Source: an uncultured Sutterella sp. (GTDB lineage Bacteria > Pseudomonadota > Gammaproteobacteria > Burkholderiales > Burkholderiaceae_F). From it: 64,000 nucleotides of DNA. The position numbers and the translations under genes are program-made. Location of the stretch: NCBI GenBank assembly GCA_900545335.1, contig UQYP01000011.1:1-64000 (forward strand). The letters run 5' to 3'. A model generated the notes under the pieces. That model saw nothing but the letters and a program-made list of their open reading frames with translations, had not been told where the DNA came from and did not search any database. Positions 33,162 to 41,629 of the stretch are shown in pieces (positions within the stretch are counted from its first letter, which is position 1; the number at the start of each line of letters is the position of its first letter).

Positions 33162-34496
33162 TTAATGCTTGTAGTGTAGGGTTGTGAGCGTATAGCGCTC
33201 AAGCACTTGAGGACGCCTATCGGGTTTATCAGCACTATTGAGAGGAATTGCGTCAATGAATGCAATTTTTCTCGGGCACTTATAAGCCGAAAGCGTTTCT
33301 TTGCAAAAGCGTCTCACGTCTTCGGGCTTCGGATGGGTGCCCTTTTCCGGAACAATCAAAGCGCAGACAATAGCGCCCCAGGTTTCATCAGGTTCACCCA
33401 CCACGAGCGCTTCTTTGATAAAGGGCGAACGGGTGAGCATATTTTCCACTTCAAGGGGATAAACATTTTCACCTGCGCTTAAAATCAAATCGTGACGTCT
33501 GGCGTAGACATGTAAAACACCGTCTTCATCAAACGCTCCCAAGTCTCCCGTCTCAAACCAGTCATTGTTGAGCGGCTCGCGCCCCCAATAACCCGGAGTA
33601 TTCATCGGACTTTTCACTTCGATTTGTCCGTTTTGAATTCGAACCTGAGCGCCCGGGATGACCTTGCCGCTGCCTTTAACCAAATCGTAACGCTCTTCAT
33701 AGGGGGTCATTACAACGTGTGAGCACGTCTCTGTCATTCCGTAGGTCGTTACAATGGGCAGCCCCTGAGCGTGGGCTTTTTCAAGCAGTTTATCGTTAGC
33801 CGAAGAACCGCCCAAAAGAATGACCCGCAGGTGTTCGGGAGCTTTCCAGTCAGGGTACTCTTCAAATACTTTGGCAAGCATTGTGGGCACAATGCTTGTG
33901 ATGGTCACTCGGTCATTGACCAGTGCCTCAGTAAAAGACTTCGGGTTAAATAACGGAGAAATCGCTAAAGTTTTACGAGCTGCCAGGCAGCGCGTGAGAA
34001 TTGAGAGCCCGCCGATACGGGTAATGGACATACAAAGCTGCCAGCAGTCATCGGCAAGCCAACCGAGATTATTCTCACTTGCCCGGGCCGACTCTCTGAG
34101 CATTTTGCGGGTGATAATGGCTGGCTTCGGCAGTCCCGTAGTCCCCGATGTGAAAAGAATAGCGGCGGTATCTTCAGGAAGTGGATCAGTGATGCTTCTG
34201 ATACTTTGCAAGAGCACGTAGCGCTCAGCTGCCGTGAGTTTTGGGTGCAGCATCAATGCAGGGATCTTTAAAGCCAAAAGAGCATACAAATAGACGATGG
34301 TCTCAACGGTATTTGTGCCCTCAATGATCATGGGGCGACCGGGTTCGGGCAGCGCCTTTTCTTTTTTGAGCCGCTCAATCGTGTTGCGGGTGAGCGTTGC
34401 CAAGCGGGAAAAGGTGTAGTCTTCACCGGCTCGGCGAAGCCCGATTTGATCGGGACAGTCGCGGGCGGCTTCAAAAATGCTGAATGCGTCCTGCAT
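33162..34496 (-). CDS. menE: AMP-dependent acyl-CoA ligase, probable o-succinylbenzoate-CoA ligase
   Basis: A 444-residue adenylate-forming enzyme. Motifs: AILFTSGTTGLPKPAI (P-loop A3), TTYGMTETCSHVV (A5), DWFETGDLGAFDEDG with Asp for ribose, RRHDLILSAGENVYPLEVE (A8 hinge), and NSADKPDRRP near the C-terminus. The family catalytic Lys would be near this last segment. Compact length and position 8 bp after menB support MenE, which activates o-succinylbenzoate in menaquinone synthesis. Other small acyl-CoA ligases look alike, so the assignment depends partly on context. Confidence 0.85.
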   Translation of the reverse strand: MQDAFSIFEAARDCPDQIGLRRAGEDYTFSRLATLTRNTIERLKKEKALPEPGRPMIIEGTNTVETIVYLYALLALKIPALMLHPKLTAAERYVLLQSIRSITDPLPEDTAAILFTSGTTGLPKPAIITRKMLRESARASENNLGWLADDCWQLCMSITRIGGLSILTRCLAARKTLAISPLFNPKSFTEALVNDRVTITSIVPTMLAKVFEEYPDWKAPEHLRVILLGGSSANDKLLEKAHAQGLPIVTTYGMTETCSHVVMTPYEERYDLVKGSGKVIPGAQVRIQNGQIEVKSPMNTPGYWGREPLNNDWFETGDLGAFDEDGVLHVYARRHDLILSAGENVYPLEVENMLTRSPFIKEALVVGEPDETWGAIVCALIVPEKGTHPKPEDVRRFCKETLSAYKCPRKIAFIDAIPLNSADKPDRRPQVLERYTLTTLHYKH

Positions 34497-34504
34497 TTTG
34501 TGCT

Positions 34505-35347
34505 TTAGGGTAAGCGCGGGAATTTGCTGAAGTCGGGACGACGCTTTTCAAGGAATGCGTTTTTGCCTTCCTTACCTTCTTCAGTCATGTAGTAAAGAAG
34601 CGTGGCGTTGCCGGCCAATTCCTGAATGCCTGCCTGACCGTCGCAGTCAGCATTAAGCGCGGCTTTGAGGCAGCGAATCGCAATGGGGCTGTTGGCAAGA
34701 ATTTCCTTACACCATTTCACCGTTTCAATTTCAAGCTCTTCCAAGGGCACAACCGTGTTTACCAAGCCCAACTGCAGAGCCTGCTGAGCATCATACTGAC
34801 GGCACAGGAACCACATTTCGCGAGCACGCTTCTGACCGATGAGTCGAGCCATGTAAGAAGCTCCCCAGCCGCCGTCGAAGCTGCCGACGCGAGGACCCGT
34901 TTGACCAAAGCGAGCGTTATCAGCGGCAATGGTAAGGTCACAGAGCATGTGAAGAACATGTCCGCCGCCGATGGCGTAGCCCGCAACCATAGCGATGACG
35001 GGTTTGGGACAGGTGCGGATCATACGTTGAAAATCGAGCACATTTAAACGAGGCACACCGTCGCCGCCCACGTAGCCGCCGTTGCCGCGCACTTTTTGGT
35101 CTCCTCCGGAGCAGAAAGCAAGGGGACCGGCACCCGTTAAGATGATTACGCCGATTTCGGGATCTTCTCTGGCATCGCAGAATGCCTGGCAGAGCTGCTG
35201 CACGGTTTCAGGTCGAAAAGCGTTTCTGACCCGAGGACGGTTAATCGTCAGTTTGGCAATGCCTTCGGCCTTGTCGTACAAGATGTCTGAAAATTCACCG
35301 GCAGACTGCCAATTAAGTGCTTTTTTAATTTCGCGTTCGTTTTCCAT
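34505..35347 (-). CDS. menB: 1,4-dihydroxy-2-naphthoyl-CoA synthase
   Basis: Crotonase-fold enzyme that closes the naphthoquinone ring in menaquinone synthesis. The 280-residue protein begins FSDILYDKAEGIAKLTINRP, with FRPETVQQL, the oxyanion segment FCSGGDQKVRGNGGY, GYAIGGGHVLHMLCDLTIA and the MenB signature GPRVGSFDGGWGASYMARL. It ends KRRPDFSKFPRLP, also typical. AGGAAA precedes ATG 35347. Together with menE it shows that the cell makes menaquinone by the classical pathway; menA, menD, menF, menC and menH are not in the window. It follows a Bug solute-binding gene by 30 bp. Confidence 0.95.
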   Translation of the reverse strand: MENEREIKKALNWQSAGEFSDILYDKAEGIAKLTINRPRVRNAFRPETVQQLCQAFCDAREDPEIGVIILTGAGPLAFCSGGDQKVRGNGGYVGGDGVPRLNVLDFQRMIRTCPKPVIAMVAGYAIGGGHVLHMLCDLTIAADNARFGQTGPRVGSFDGGWGASYMARLIGQKRAREMWFLCRQYDAQQALQLGLVNTVVPLEELEIETVKWCKEILANSPIAIRCLKAALNADCDGQAGIQELAGNATLLYYMTEEGKEGKNAFLEKRRPDFSKFPRLP

Positions 35348-35377
35348 GATTCGATTTTTCCTAAAGTTAAAACGCTA

Positions 35378-36349
35378 TCAGTCTAAAGATGTTTGAGAGT
35401 TTTTAACAAGCTCGGCCCACTTTTTTTGCTCGGATTGAAGAAAACGGGCAAATTCTTCGGGCGAGCTTTTTACGGGTTCTGCGCCTCGGGCCAATAATGA
35501 CTGACGGACTCGCTCATTGGCGAGAGTTTTTTCAATAGCCTCAGAAAGTTTTTTCACAATCACTTTCGGGGTGCCCTTTTTCACAGCGATACCGTCCCAG
35601 GCAAAAAGTTCATAGTCTTTGAGCCCCTGCTTTTTGAGGGGTTCAATCGTGAGTTCGGCCCCTTTGATGCTTTTTGAGCCTGAACCTAAAGCAAGAAGCC
35701 GGGAAGCTTCAACATGAGGCAGCACGTTGGGAGCCACGTCAATCGTGAAATCAATTCGGCCGGCTAAGAGATCTGTCATCGAAGCCGCTCCGCCCCGATA
35801 GGGAATGTGTTCAAATGCTATCCCTGTCTGTTGTCCTAAAAGCACGCCGGCTAAATGGCTTGTTGTGCCGTTTCCGGCAGAAGAAAAAGTGAAGCGTTCA
35901 GTGCTCTTAGCGGCCTGATCCAGAAACTCTGAAAAACTTTTGACCGCTACACGTTTCGGATTGACCGCCATGACAAGTGTGATGTCGGTGAGGCGGGCAA
36001 CCGGTTCAATGTCGTGATTAACGTCGTAGCCCACTTTGGGATAAAGTGTGGGATTAGTGCACAGGGTGCCGTTAGTGACGTAGATTAAAGTATTCCCGTC
36101 ATTTTTCTCTCTTAGTGCCCATTGAGTACCCAAAGAGCCGCCGGCACCTGCTCGGTTTTCTACGATAATTTTCTGACCGATATTTTTCGAAAGCTCTTCG
36201 CTTACGGTTCTGGCAATGATGTCAGCGCCGCCTCCGGCAGGAAAGGGCACGATGAGTTTTAAGGGTTTATTCCCCGGCCAGGCAATGTCCCCGGCATATA
36301 GCGGCACGGATAAAGAAAGGGCTAGAGAAAAAATCAGAAGTCTTTTCAT
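35378..36349 (-). CDS. Tripartite tricarboxylate transporter substrate-binding protein (Bug/TctC family)
   Basis: A 323-residue periplasmic binding protein. Signal peptide MKRLLIFSLALSLSVPLYAG, then the family motifs PLKLIVPFPAGGGADIIAR, VENRAGAGGSLGTQ, SAGNGTTSHLAGVLL and IPYRGGAASMTDLLAGRIDF. Bug proteins bind carboxylates and, without TctAB permease neighbours as here, are often thought to signal or to use an unlinked permease. Start is ATG 36349; an in-frame TTG three codons upstream is weaker. It sits between an unusual membrane protein / response regulator pair and menB-menE, so it may report an extracytoplasmic ligand to that pair. This is inference. Confidence 0.9.
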   Translation of the reverse strand: MKRLLIFSLALSLSVPLYAGDIAWPGNKPLKLIVPFPAGGGADIIARTVSEELSKNIGQKIIVENRAGAGGSLGTQWALREKNDGNTLIYVTNGTLCTNPTLYPKVGYDVNHDIEPVARLTDITLVMAVNPKRVAVKSFSEFLDQAAKSTERFTFSSAGNGTTSHLAGVLLGQQTGIAFEHIPYRGGAASMTDLLAGRIDFTIDVAPNVLPHVEASRLLALGSGSKSIKGAELTIEPLKKQGLKDYELFAWDGIAVKKGTPKVIVKKLSEAIEKTLANERVRQSLLARGAEPVKSSPEEFARFLQSEQKKWAELVKNSQTSLD

Positions 36350-36358
36350 AAAAAACAA

Positions 36359-37249
36359 TTAAAGGCGTATGCCCAAAAGAATACGGATTTCGTTTTCGTC
36401 TGCGTGTGTTTGAACAGAGTCAACCTGCAATTGAAAAAGTGCTTTGAGGCTTTCCTGAGTAAGGCCAATCGTATTCGAGGCGGTGAGTGTTAAATGCAGA
36501 CCGCTTTGGTTTTGCGTCAGTGAAAGTGTATGAATAACCGCCTCGACTTTGTGACTAACCTCTTTATAAAGTGAGCAAAGATGTAAGAGCGAAGCAGCGG
36601 GGATTGGATTTTCAAAACTCACTTCAACTTTGCAGTCCTTTAGCGCCAAAACATCCTTTAAAAGCTTTTCGGTTTGAGTGGCTGAAAAACCGATGGGCTT
36701 CAAACAAAGAGTGAAGTTCTCATCGTGACTGAGCTCGGGAAACTTTTTTATTAATTGTGCGAAGGACTCAAAAGAAGCGTCGTCAGCCATTTTTCGCGGA
36801 GAGCGCAGCAGCGCTTGATTAACTCGTGCGCGCAAAAGATGTCCCAGGAAATTCACGCTTAAAAGATCAATGGCAAAAGCAATGGCGACATCGGTTGTCT
36901 GGGAGTGGTAGAGCGCATCCAAAATAAATCCGACAATCACTAAAAGGCAAGCTGCAAAAGCCCCGGCCCATCTCAGAACCGATCGGGAGTGCATGACGGC
37001 ACCGGAGTAGGCGATGCCGATTGCGAAAAAAAGCAGACTCGAAAAACTTTGAGCACCGACACTTAATGTCTGAAAAGTCGGCGTATTAATCCACCAGGTA
37101 CAGCTGATGAGCGCACAGGCCATGCCCAGTCCGAGCATTCGTGTCACGTGAGCATGGACCTTAGTGCGATGCGCCAATACCGTCATGAGGCAAAAAGCGA
37201 TCACAAGGCCTGATAGTCCCAAAAGTCTCAAGAGTAAGGGCGTTGTCAT
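36359..37249 (-). CDS. Membrane protein with five spans and a cytosolic domain, partner of a response regulator
   Basis: I do not recognise the family. The 296 residues begin with five likely membrane spans (about residues 8-26, 36-54, 63-83, 92-112, 120-138), like the sensor part of 7TM-type kinases, followed by about 150 cytosolic residues. The C-terminal layout (EVSHKVEAVIHTLSL, then GLHLTLTASNTIGL, ending ENEIRILLGIRL) resembles the order of a HATPase domain of NarX/DesK-type kinases. However, no phospho-accepting His box and no N or G boxes are visible. It lies 3 bp after the NarL-type regulator gene, exactly where the cognate kinase is expected. It may be a degenerate kinase or a phosphatase-like control protein. 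Confidence 0.65.
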   Translation of the reverse strand: MTTPLLLRLLGLSGLVIAFCLMTVLAHRTKVHAHVTRMLGLGMACALISCTWWINTPTFQTLSVGAQSFSSLLFFAIGIAYSGAVMHSRSVLRWAGAFAACLLVIVGFILDALYHSQTTDVAIAFAIDLLSVNFLGHLLRARVNQALLRSPRKMADDASFESFAQLIKKFPELSHDENFTLCLKPIGFSATQTEKLLKDVLALKDCKVEVSFENPIPAASLLHLCSLYKEVSHKVEAVIHTLSLTQNQSGLHLTLTASNTIGLTQESLKALFQLQVDSVQTHADENEIRILLGIRL

Positions 37250-37252
37250 AGG

Positions 37253-37921
37253 TTAAGGAATCAGCCCCATTTGAGCGGCTTCATACACCGCTTCACCGCG
37301 AGAGTGAACCTGCAGCTTACGATAAATTTTTTTGATATGAGCCGTAACAGTATGAGGAGATATCGTGAGAATTTCTCCGATTTCACTGAAACTCATGCCT
37401 TTGGCAAGAAGCTGCAAAATTTCAGTTTCGCGTTCCGAAAGGGGATTGGGCTGCAAACTGGTGACGTTTTTTTCGATTGAGTGATTGGTATAGGTGCGCA
37501 GTGCTCTGAGCACACTTTTGGCTACCGAAGGGCTGACGGGCGAGCCGCCTGCGGCTAAAAGCCGAATGGCTGAAACGAGGTTCGTTTCAATTTTATCTTT
37601 GAGTACATAGCCCGTTGCACCCGACTCGATGGCGCTCACAACATGAGGATCGTCATTGCTGTCGGCTAAAACCATGATGTCAACTTGCGGGTGCTCGGCT
37701 GCAGTTTTACGAATTAAGTCGAGCCCAAAGCCGTCAGGCAAGTCCAGATCGGCAATAAGCATCTGAAACGGAAACTGAGCGATCAGTAAATCGGCTTCTC
37801 GTTTTGTGGTCGCAGTACCGATCAGATGAATGTCAGCTAAGCCCTCCAGAGTACGCTGCAGGCGCAACCGCACCTCTGCGTCATTTTCAACCAGAATGAC
37901 TTTAATTTGATGTTCTGCCAT
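37253..37921 (-). CDS. NarL/LuxR-type response regulator
   Basis: A 222-residue two-domain regulator. The receiver domain has acidic residues at 12-14 (LVENDAEV), the phospho-acceptor Asp 58 in LIADLDLPDGFG and Lys 108 in GYVLKDK. The usual Thr/Ser switch residue is replaced (VLADSND, Ala 86). The C-terminal LuxR helix-turn-helix is complete: LSERETEILQLLAKGMSFSE through SPHTVTAHIKKIYRKLQVHS. It heads a minus-strand run with a sensor-like membrane protein, a Bug binding protein, menB, menE and bepA, so it may control that operon. Confidence 0.9.
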   Translation of the reverse strand: MAEHQIKVILVENDAEVRLRLQRTLEGLADIHLIGTATTKREADLLIAQFPFQMLIADLDLPDGFGLDLIRKTAAEHPQVDIMVLADSNDDPHVVSAIESGATGYVLKDKIETNLVSAIRLLAAGGSPVSPSVAKSVLRALRTYTNHSIEKNVTSLQPNPLSERETEILQLLAKGMSFSEIGEILTISPHTVTAHIKKIYRKLQVHSRGEAVYEAAQMGLIP

Positions 37922-38018
37922 AAAAATTGAAAAACGGGAATCTATCGCAACAATATTGAGTCGGAGGGGATTTTATCAGAGGTAGGTTCAGGGGTGCTTT
38001 CGAAGACCGGCCGTCAAA

Positions 38019-38074
38019 CTGTCCACTCACTCAAACCAAGATGATCGGGCATCGGCTTTCTTGGAGTCGGACAG
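38019..38074. repeat. Long imperfect inverted repeat
   Basis: ctgtcc (38019-38024) pairs with ggacag (38069-38074), and ccaaga (38036-38041) with tcttgg (38059-38064), separated by small internal loops. It lies in the gap between the response regulator and the XRE gene. No T-run follows. Could be a structured RNA, an operator or a remnant of a mobile element. Confidence 0.35.
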
Positions 38075-38096
38075 TTGCCGGAGAAGTCACTTCTGA

Positions 38097-38315
38097 CTAT
38101 TCAAATGTCAGGACGACGTTTTTGCCCAAAGCCTGGGCGTATTTTTGCAAAGTAGTCACAGACGGATAAATGCCTCGGCTTAATTTGCCTTCGAGGCGGG
38201 CAACAGCAGGCTGCACCGTTCCCATCCGTTTTGCTACTTCCATTTGGGTCAAACCCTGCTCCATACGATAGGCGAGCAATTGACGGGTTTTTTCCTTATC
38301 AAAAGTTGTAACCAT
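38097..38315 (-). CDS. Small XRE-family helix-turn-helix protein
   Basis: A 72-residue protein made up almost entirely of one Cro/C1-type helix-turn-helix: LLAYRMEQGLTQMEVAKRMG, then VQPAVARLEGKL and SVTTLQKYAQALGKNV. This length and the GTVQPAVARLE pattern occur in antitoxins of HigB/RelE-type pairs, but no toxin gene is adjacent; the upstream gap and downstream hsp20 hold none. It may be an orphan antitoxin or a stand-alone regulator. GGAG precedes ATG 38315. Confidence 0.8.
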   Translation of the reverse strand: MVTTFDKEKTRQLLAYRMEQGLTQMEVAKRMGTVQPAVARLEGKLSRGIYPSVTTLQKYAQALGKNVVLTFE

Positions 38316-38544
38316 AATTTTTCTCCGCTTGTTCTTATCATTACCTCACGCATACTTATATACGTTCGGATATTGTAAGCAATTGATTTTGCCAGCTCTT
38401 AATAATACAAGTGTTGTTGTTTAAAAATAAGCCGTCAGTAGAGACAAATAGCTATTTTTTGTAAGTGCGTTACAACTTGATACACCTTGGATCTTTAAAA
38501 GACGAAAAAAAAGACTCACATACATCAGTAGAGAGCGATGGGAA

Positions 38545-38647
38545 GTGTCCCGAGGACACCGGCTCAGATCGCAAAGAATGCTCGAGGCCGAAGCCCCCAG
38601 AAACCATTAGAGCTTTGCCCTCGATGATTGAAATTGAGGAGTTTGAG
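38545..38647 (+). promoter_or_regulatory. hsp20 5' leader: candidate ROSE-like RNA thermometer
   Basis: The leader contains a strong hairpin gtgtcc-cga-ggacac (38545-38559). Just before the gene, cctcgat (38619-38625) pairs with attgagg (38633-38639) through a 7-base loop, with one G-U pair. The second stem covers four bases of the Shine-Dalgarno gaggag (38636-38641), six bases before ATG 38648. Small heat-shock genes of many proteobacteria use such leaders, in which heat melts the stem and frees the ribosome site. Predicted from sequence only. Confidence 0.55.
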
Positions 38648-39100
38648 ATGCTATTTCCTACTGTGTACGGTGAAAACCTTTTTGATGACTTAGACAACAT
38701 GTTCGGTTTGACCTCCTTTGAAGGTCAGCGCAGAAACGATCCGCTTTTCGGTAAGAACGCTTCACGCATTATGAAGACCGATATTCGTGAGACGGAAACA
38801 AGCTACGAGTTGGACGTGGATCTGCCGGGCTTTAAAAAAGAAGATATTCAGGCGCAGTTGAAGGACGGTTATTTAACGATTACAGCTCAAAAGGGCGTTG
38901 AACATAACGAAAAAGAAGAAAAGACCGGTCGCTACATCCGTCGTGAACGTTACAGCGGTTCCTGCTCAAGAAGCTTTTACGTAGGCGATCAAGTCCGCGA
39001 AGAAGATATTGAAGCGAAGTTTGAAAACGGTATCCTTCAGATCAGTGTTCCGAAGAAGGCTCCTGAAGTACCTGTTCAAAAACAAATTATGATCAAATGA
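38648..39100 (+). CDS. Small heat-shock protein, Hsp20/alpha-crystallin family
   Basis: A 150-residue holdase chaperone that binds unfolding proteins. The N-terminal arm MLFPTVYGENLFDDLDNMFG is followed by the alpha-crystallin domain: RIMKTDIRETETSYELDVDL, PGFKKEDIQAQLKDGYLTIT, GRYIRRERYSGSCSRSFYV and the conserved FENGILQISVPKK. The IxI-type tail is QIMIK. ATG 38648 is chosen because gaggag lies six bases upstream and the family begins here; the frame is open 61 codons farther but that part is the leader RNA. Followed by a strong terminator. Regulation is probably at translation through the leader hairpin. Confidence 0.93.
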   Translation: MLFPTVYGENLFDDLDNMFGLTSFEGQRRNDPLFGKNASRIMKTDIRETETSYELDVDLPGFKKEDIQAQLKDGYLTITAQKGVEHNEKEEKTGRYIRRERYSGSCSRSFYVGDQVREEDIEAKFENGILQISVPKKAPEVPVQKQIMIK

Positions 39101-39138
39101 TTTTCAGCTGATCTTTTCTGATTACTGCTGAGAAAACA

Positions 39139-39188
39139 AAACCCGTTGCGCACGCTTTCGGTTGGCCCGCAACGGGTTTATTTTTTCT
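39139..39188 (+). terminator. Strong intrinsic terminator after hsp20
   Basis: Perfect 12-bp stem aaacccgttgcg (39139-39150) with cgcaacgggttt (39168-39179), then ATTTTTTCTT. Confidence 0.92.
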
Positions 39189-39210
39189 TGAAACAAAAAT
39201 CATAACGATT

Positions 39211-39240
39211 TTGACACTAATGGTGCTACATTAAGACTAT
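39211..39240 (+). promoter_or_regulatory. Candidate sigma-70 promoter of ppk
   Basis: ttgaca (39211-39216) matches the -35 consensus exactly; gactat (39235-39240) lies 18 bp downstream as a weak -10. It is about 70 bp before the ppk start and directly after the hsp20 terminator. Confidence 0.5.
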
Positions 39241-39311
39241 CTTCATGGTCTTGTCATATTTTTTCGCCAAAATAAGACATTTAGTCCGAGTGCTTAATTT
39301 TGGAGACAATC

Positions 39312-41627
39312 ATGGGCAAGGCAAATGATTCGGTAATGACTGAGGCAGAAGGTCAGGGGGACGTTTCTGCCTTTGATCGTACAGGTGAAAGAGTGGAAAC
39401 TAAGACCGAAATCAACAACAATGAAGGTGCCAAGAAGGTGCCTGCCAAGAAAACCGCAACGGCCTCGAAACGCGTTCGCCGTGCGCCTCAGAAACAAGTG
39501 ATGCCCGTTCCGAAAATTCAAAGCGGCAAACCCGTGGATGTGACTAATCCGGAGTTTTATCTCAACCGCGAAATCAATTGGATTGATTTTGACCGAAAGG
39601 TGTTGGAGCAGGCCGCTGACACTTCAGTACCGCTTTTGGAACGCCTGAAGTTTTTATCCATTTTCTTTAACAATTTGGATGAATTCTTCATGGTTCGTGT
39701 GGCCAATGTTTGGAAGCAGGTCCAAAGCGGGGCAGAGGCAACGGGTGCCGATAAGCTGCCTCCGAGACGCCAGCTTGCCGAAATCGGCCGCCGTGTCCGT
39801 GCACTGACTGAAGTCGCCGAAGAGCTCTGGAAAAAGAACCTTTTGCCTGAATTGGAAAAGCAGTCCATCCGCATTGTGGACTATGCCGATCTGCCTCAGA
39901 AAAAGCGCGAAATATTAAGCAATTATTTTGATAACGAAATTTTCCCGATTCTGACCCCTCAGGCGATTGACTCAGGGCACCCCTTCCCGTTGGTTTCCAA
40001 TACGAGTATCAATTTCATCATTGAATTGGTCAATGAAAAAGATAAAGGTGATGTGCGCTATGCACGGCTTAAGTGCCCCAATAATGTGCCGCGTTTCCTT
40101 TATCTGCCCAAAGGCAAAGAAGAAATCAATCCCAAGTTGGTGTTTGATTCCAACTACAGCGAACTCAATGTCGTCTTGGTTGAAGACCTGATTGAAGAGT
40201 GTATGGAAAGACTCTTTCCGGGCTATAAAGTCAATGCAGCCGGACAATTCCGTATCACGCGCAACACCGACGGTGAGATCGAAGAAGATGAGGCCGATGA
40301 CTTGCTTGCGGCCGTGCGTGACTATGTTGATCAAAGACGGTTTGGAGACATCGTGCGCGTAGAAATGGGACGCGGCATGCCCGTGCGTCTGGCCGATCTT
40401 TTGATTGAGCACCTGGAAGTCAAACCCCATCAAATCTACAAACAAAAGATTCCGCTTGCGTTCTCTGAATTTATGAGTTTGGGCTGCATTGATCGGCCGA
40501 AGCTTCAGTACAGACCCGATCCGACCAAGCTTGCTAAAGAGCTCGATGGGGAAAAAGACTGTTTTGAAGCCATCAAAAAGCGCGATATCGTTTTGTATCA
40601 TCCCTATGATCGCTTCCAGGCGGTATTGAATTTCATCGATCAGGCTGCGCGTGATCCGAAGGTGGTGGCTATTAAGCAAACGCTTTATCGCTGCGGAAGC
40701 GACTCGCCCGTGATCCGAAGTCTTTTGGAAGCCCGCCGCCGCGGCAAGCAAGTGACAGCTGTCGTTGAATTAAAGGCCCGCTTTGACGAAGAGCGCAATA
40801 TCAACTGGGCCGAAGAACTCGAGCGCGCAGGCGTTAATGTCGTTTACGGGTTTGTCGGCTTGAAAATTCACGCTAAGCTTTGTTTGGTCGTCAGACGCGA
40901 AGCGGGCGGCATCAAGCGCTATGTGCATATCGGCACCGGCAACTACAACGCATCCTCGGCCAAGATTTATACGGATTTGGGCCTGATTACAGCCGATGAT
41001 GAAATCTGCGCCGATGTCACAGACTTATTTAATGTCATGACCGGGTGCGGTGATATCACAAACTATCGCAAGCTCTTTGTTTCGCCTAAGAGCCTTCGCC
41101 CATCGATTACCAAGCTCATTCGAGAAGAAGTTGAGCTTCATCGTCAAAACGGCAACGGTCACATCATTATCAAGTGCAATCAGCTCGTTGACGGTGACAT
41201 CATTGCCGAACTTTATAAGGCAAGCATCGCAGGCGTTAAAGTTGAATGCGTGGTGCGCGGCATTTGCTGTCTGCGTCCGGGCATTCCCGGGCTTTCTGAA
41301 AACATCTCGGTCAAATCCATTGTCGGCCGTTATCTGGAACACGCCCGCGTGTACTGGTTTAACCACAACGGTGATGAAAAGATGTATATCGGCAGCGCCG
41401 ATATGATGAACCGTAATTTGAACGGCCGCATTGAAGTGCTCACCCCGATTGACAATGAAAAGATTCGCCGTAATATCATGACGAATATTTTGCGTCTGCA
41501 ATTGTCCGACACCGAACAGTCCTGGATTATGGAACCCACCGGGGCCTACAAGCGCTATGTTCGCGCCAAAGGGGTTAAGAAAGTAGACGCACAGAACGCT
41601 CAGAATCATTTAAAGAGTCTGTACTAA
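39312..41627 (+). CDS. ppk: Polyphosphate kinase 1
   Basis: Makes polyphosphate from ATP, reversibly. The 771-residue protein has an unusual lead of about 70 residues rich in Lys, Ala and Pro (ANDSVMTEAEGQGDVSAFDR.., KKVPAKKTATASKRVRRAPQ) before the standard start FYLNREINWIDFDRKVLEQA. Conserved parts are HPFPLVSNTSINFI, the phospho-His loop LKIHAKLCLVVRREAGG, YVHIGTGNYNASSAKIYTD and YIGSADMMNRNLNGRIEVL. ATG 39312 with ggaga upstream is preferred over a TTG four codons earlier. ppx follows after two bases, so synthesis and breakdown of polyphosphate are encoded together. Confidence 0.96.
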   Translation: MGKANDSVMTEAEGQGDVSAFDRTGERVETKTEINNNEGAKKVPAKKTATASKRVRRAPQKQVMPVPKIQSGKPVDVTNPEFYLNREINWIDFDRKVLEQAADTSVPLLERLKFLSIFFNNLDEFFMVRVANVWKQVQSGAEATGADKLPPRRQLAEIGRRVRALTEVAEELWKKNLLPELEKQSIRIVDYADLPQKKREILSNYFDNEIFPILTPQAIDSGHPFPLVSNTSINFIIELVNEKDKGDVRYARLKCPNNVPRFLYLPKGKEEINPKLVFDSNYSELNVVLVEDLIEECMERLFPGYKVNAAGQFRITRNTDGEIEEDEADDLLAAVRDYVDQRRFGDIVRVEMGRGMPVRLADLLIEHLEVKPHQIYKQKIPLAFSEFMSLGCIDRPKLQYRPDPTKLAKELDGEKDCFEAIKKRDIVLYHPYDRFQAVLNFIDQAARDPKVVAIKQTLYRCGSDSPVIRSLLEARRRGKQVTAVVELKARFDEERNINWAEELERAGVNVVYGFVGLKIHAKLCLVVRREAGGIKRYVHIGTGNYNASSAKIYTDLGLITADDEICADVTDLFNVMTGCGDITNYRKLFVSPKSLRPSITKLIREEVELHRQNGNGHIIIKCNQLVDGDIIAELYKASIAGVKVECVVRGICCLRPGIPGLSENISVKSIVGRYLEHARVYWFNHNGDEKMYIGSADMMNRNLNGRIEVLTPIDNEKIRRNIMTNILRLQLSDTEQSWIMEPTGAYKRYVRAKGVKKVDAQNAQNHLKSLY

Positions 41628-41629
41628 AA

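Noticed and set aside
38097..38315. Complete toxin-antitoxin pair at the XRE gene
   Set aside because: No toxin frame on either side; the XRE protein is reported alone.
38465..38544. Sigma-32 promoter of hsp20
   Set aside because: A cttgat element is present but no matching CCCAT-type -10 follows.
39241..39300. Pho box before ppk
   Set aside because: One half-site-like ttgtcat is present near 39253 but the second repeat at the required spacing is missing.
39972..40751. Antisense open frame of 259 codons within ppk
   Set aside because: Shadow of a well-supported gene; no initiation signal.
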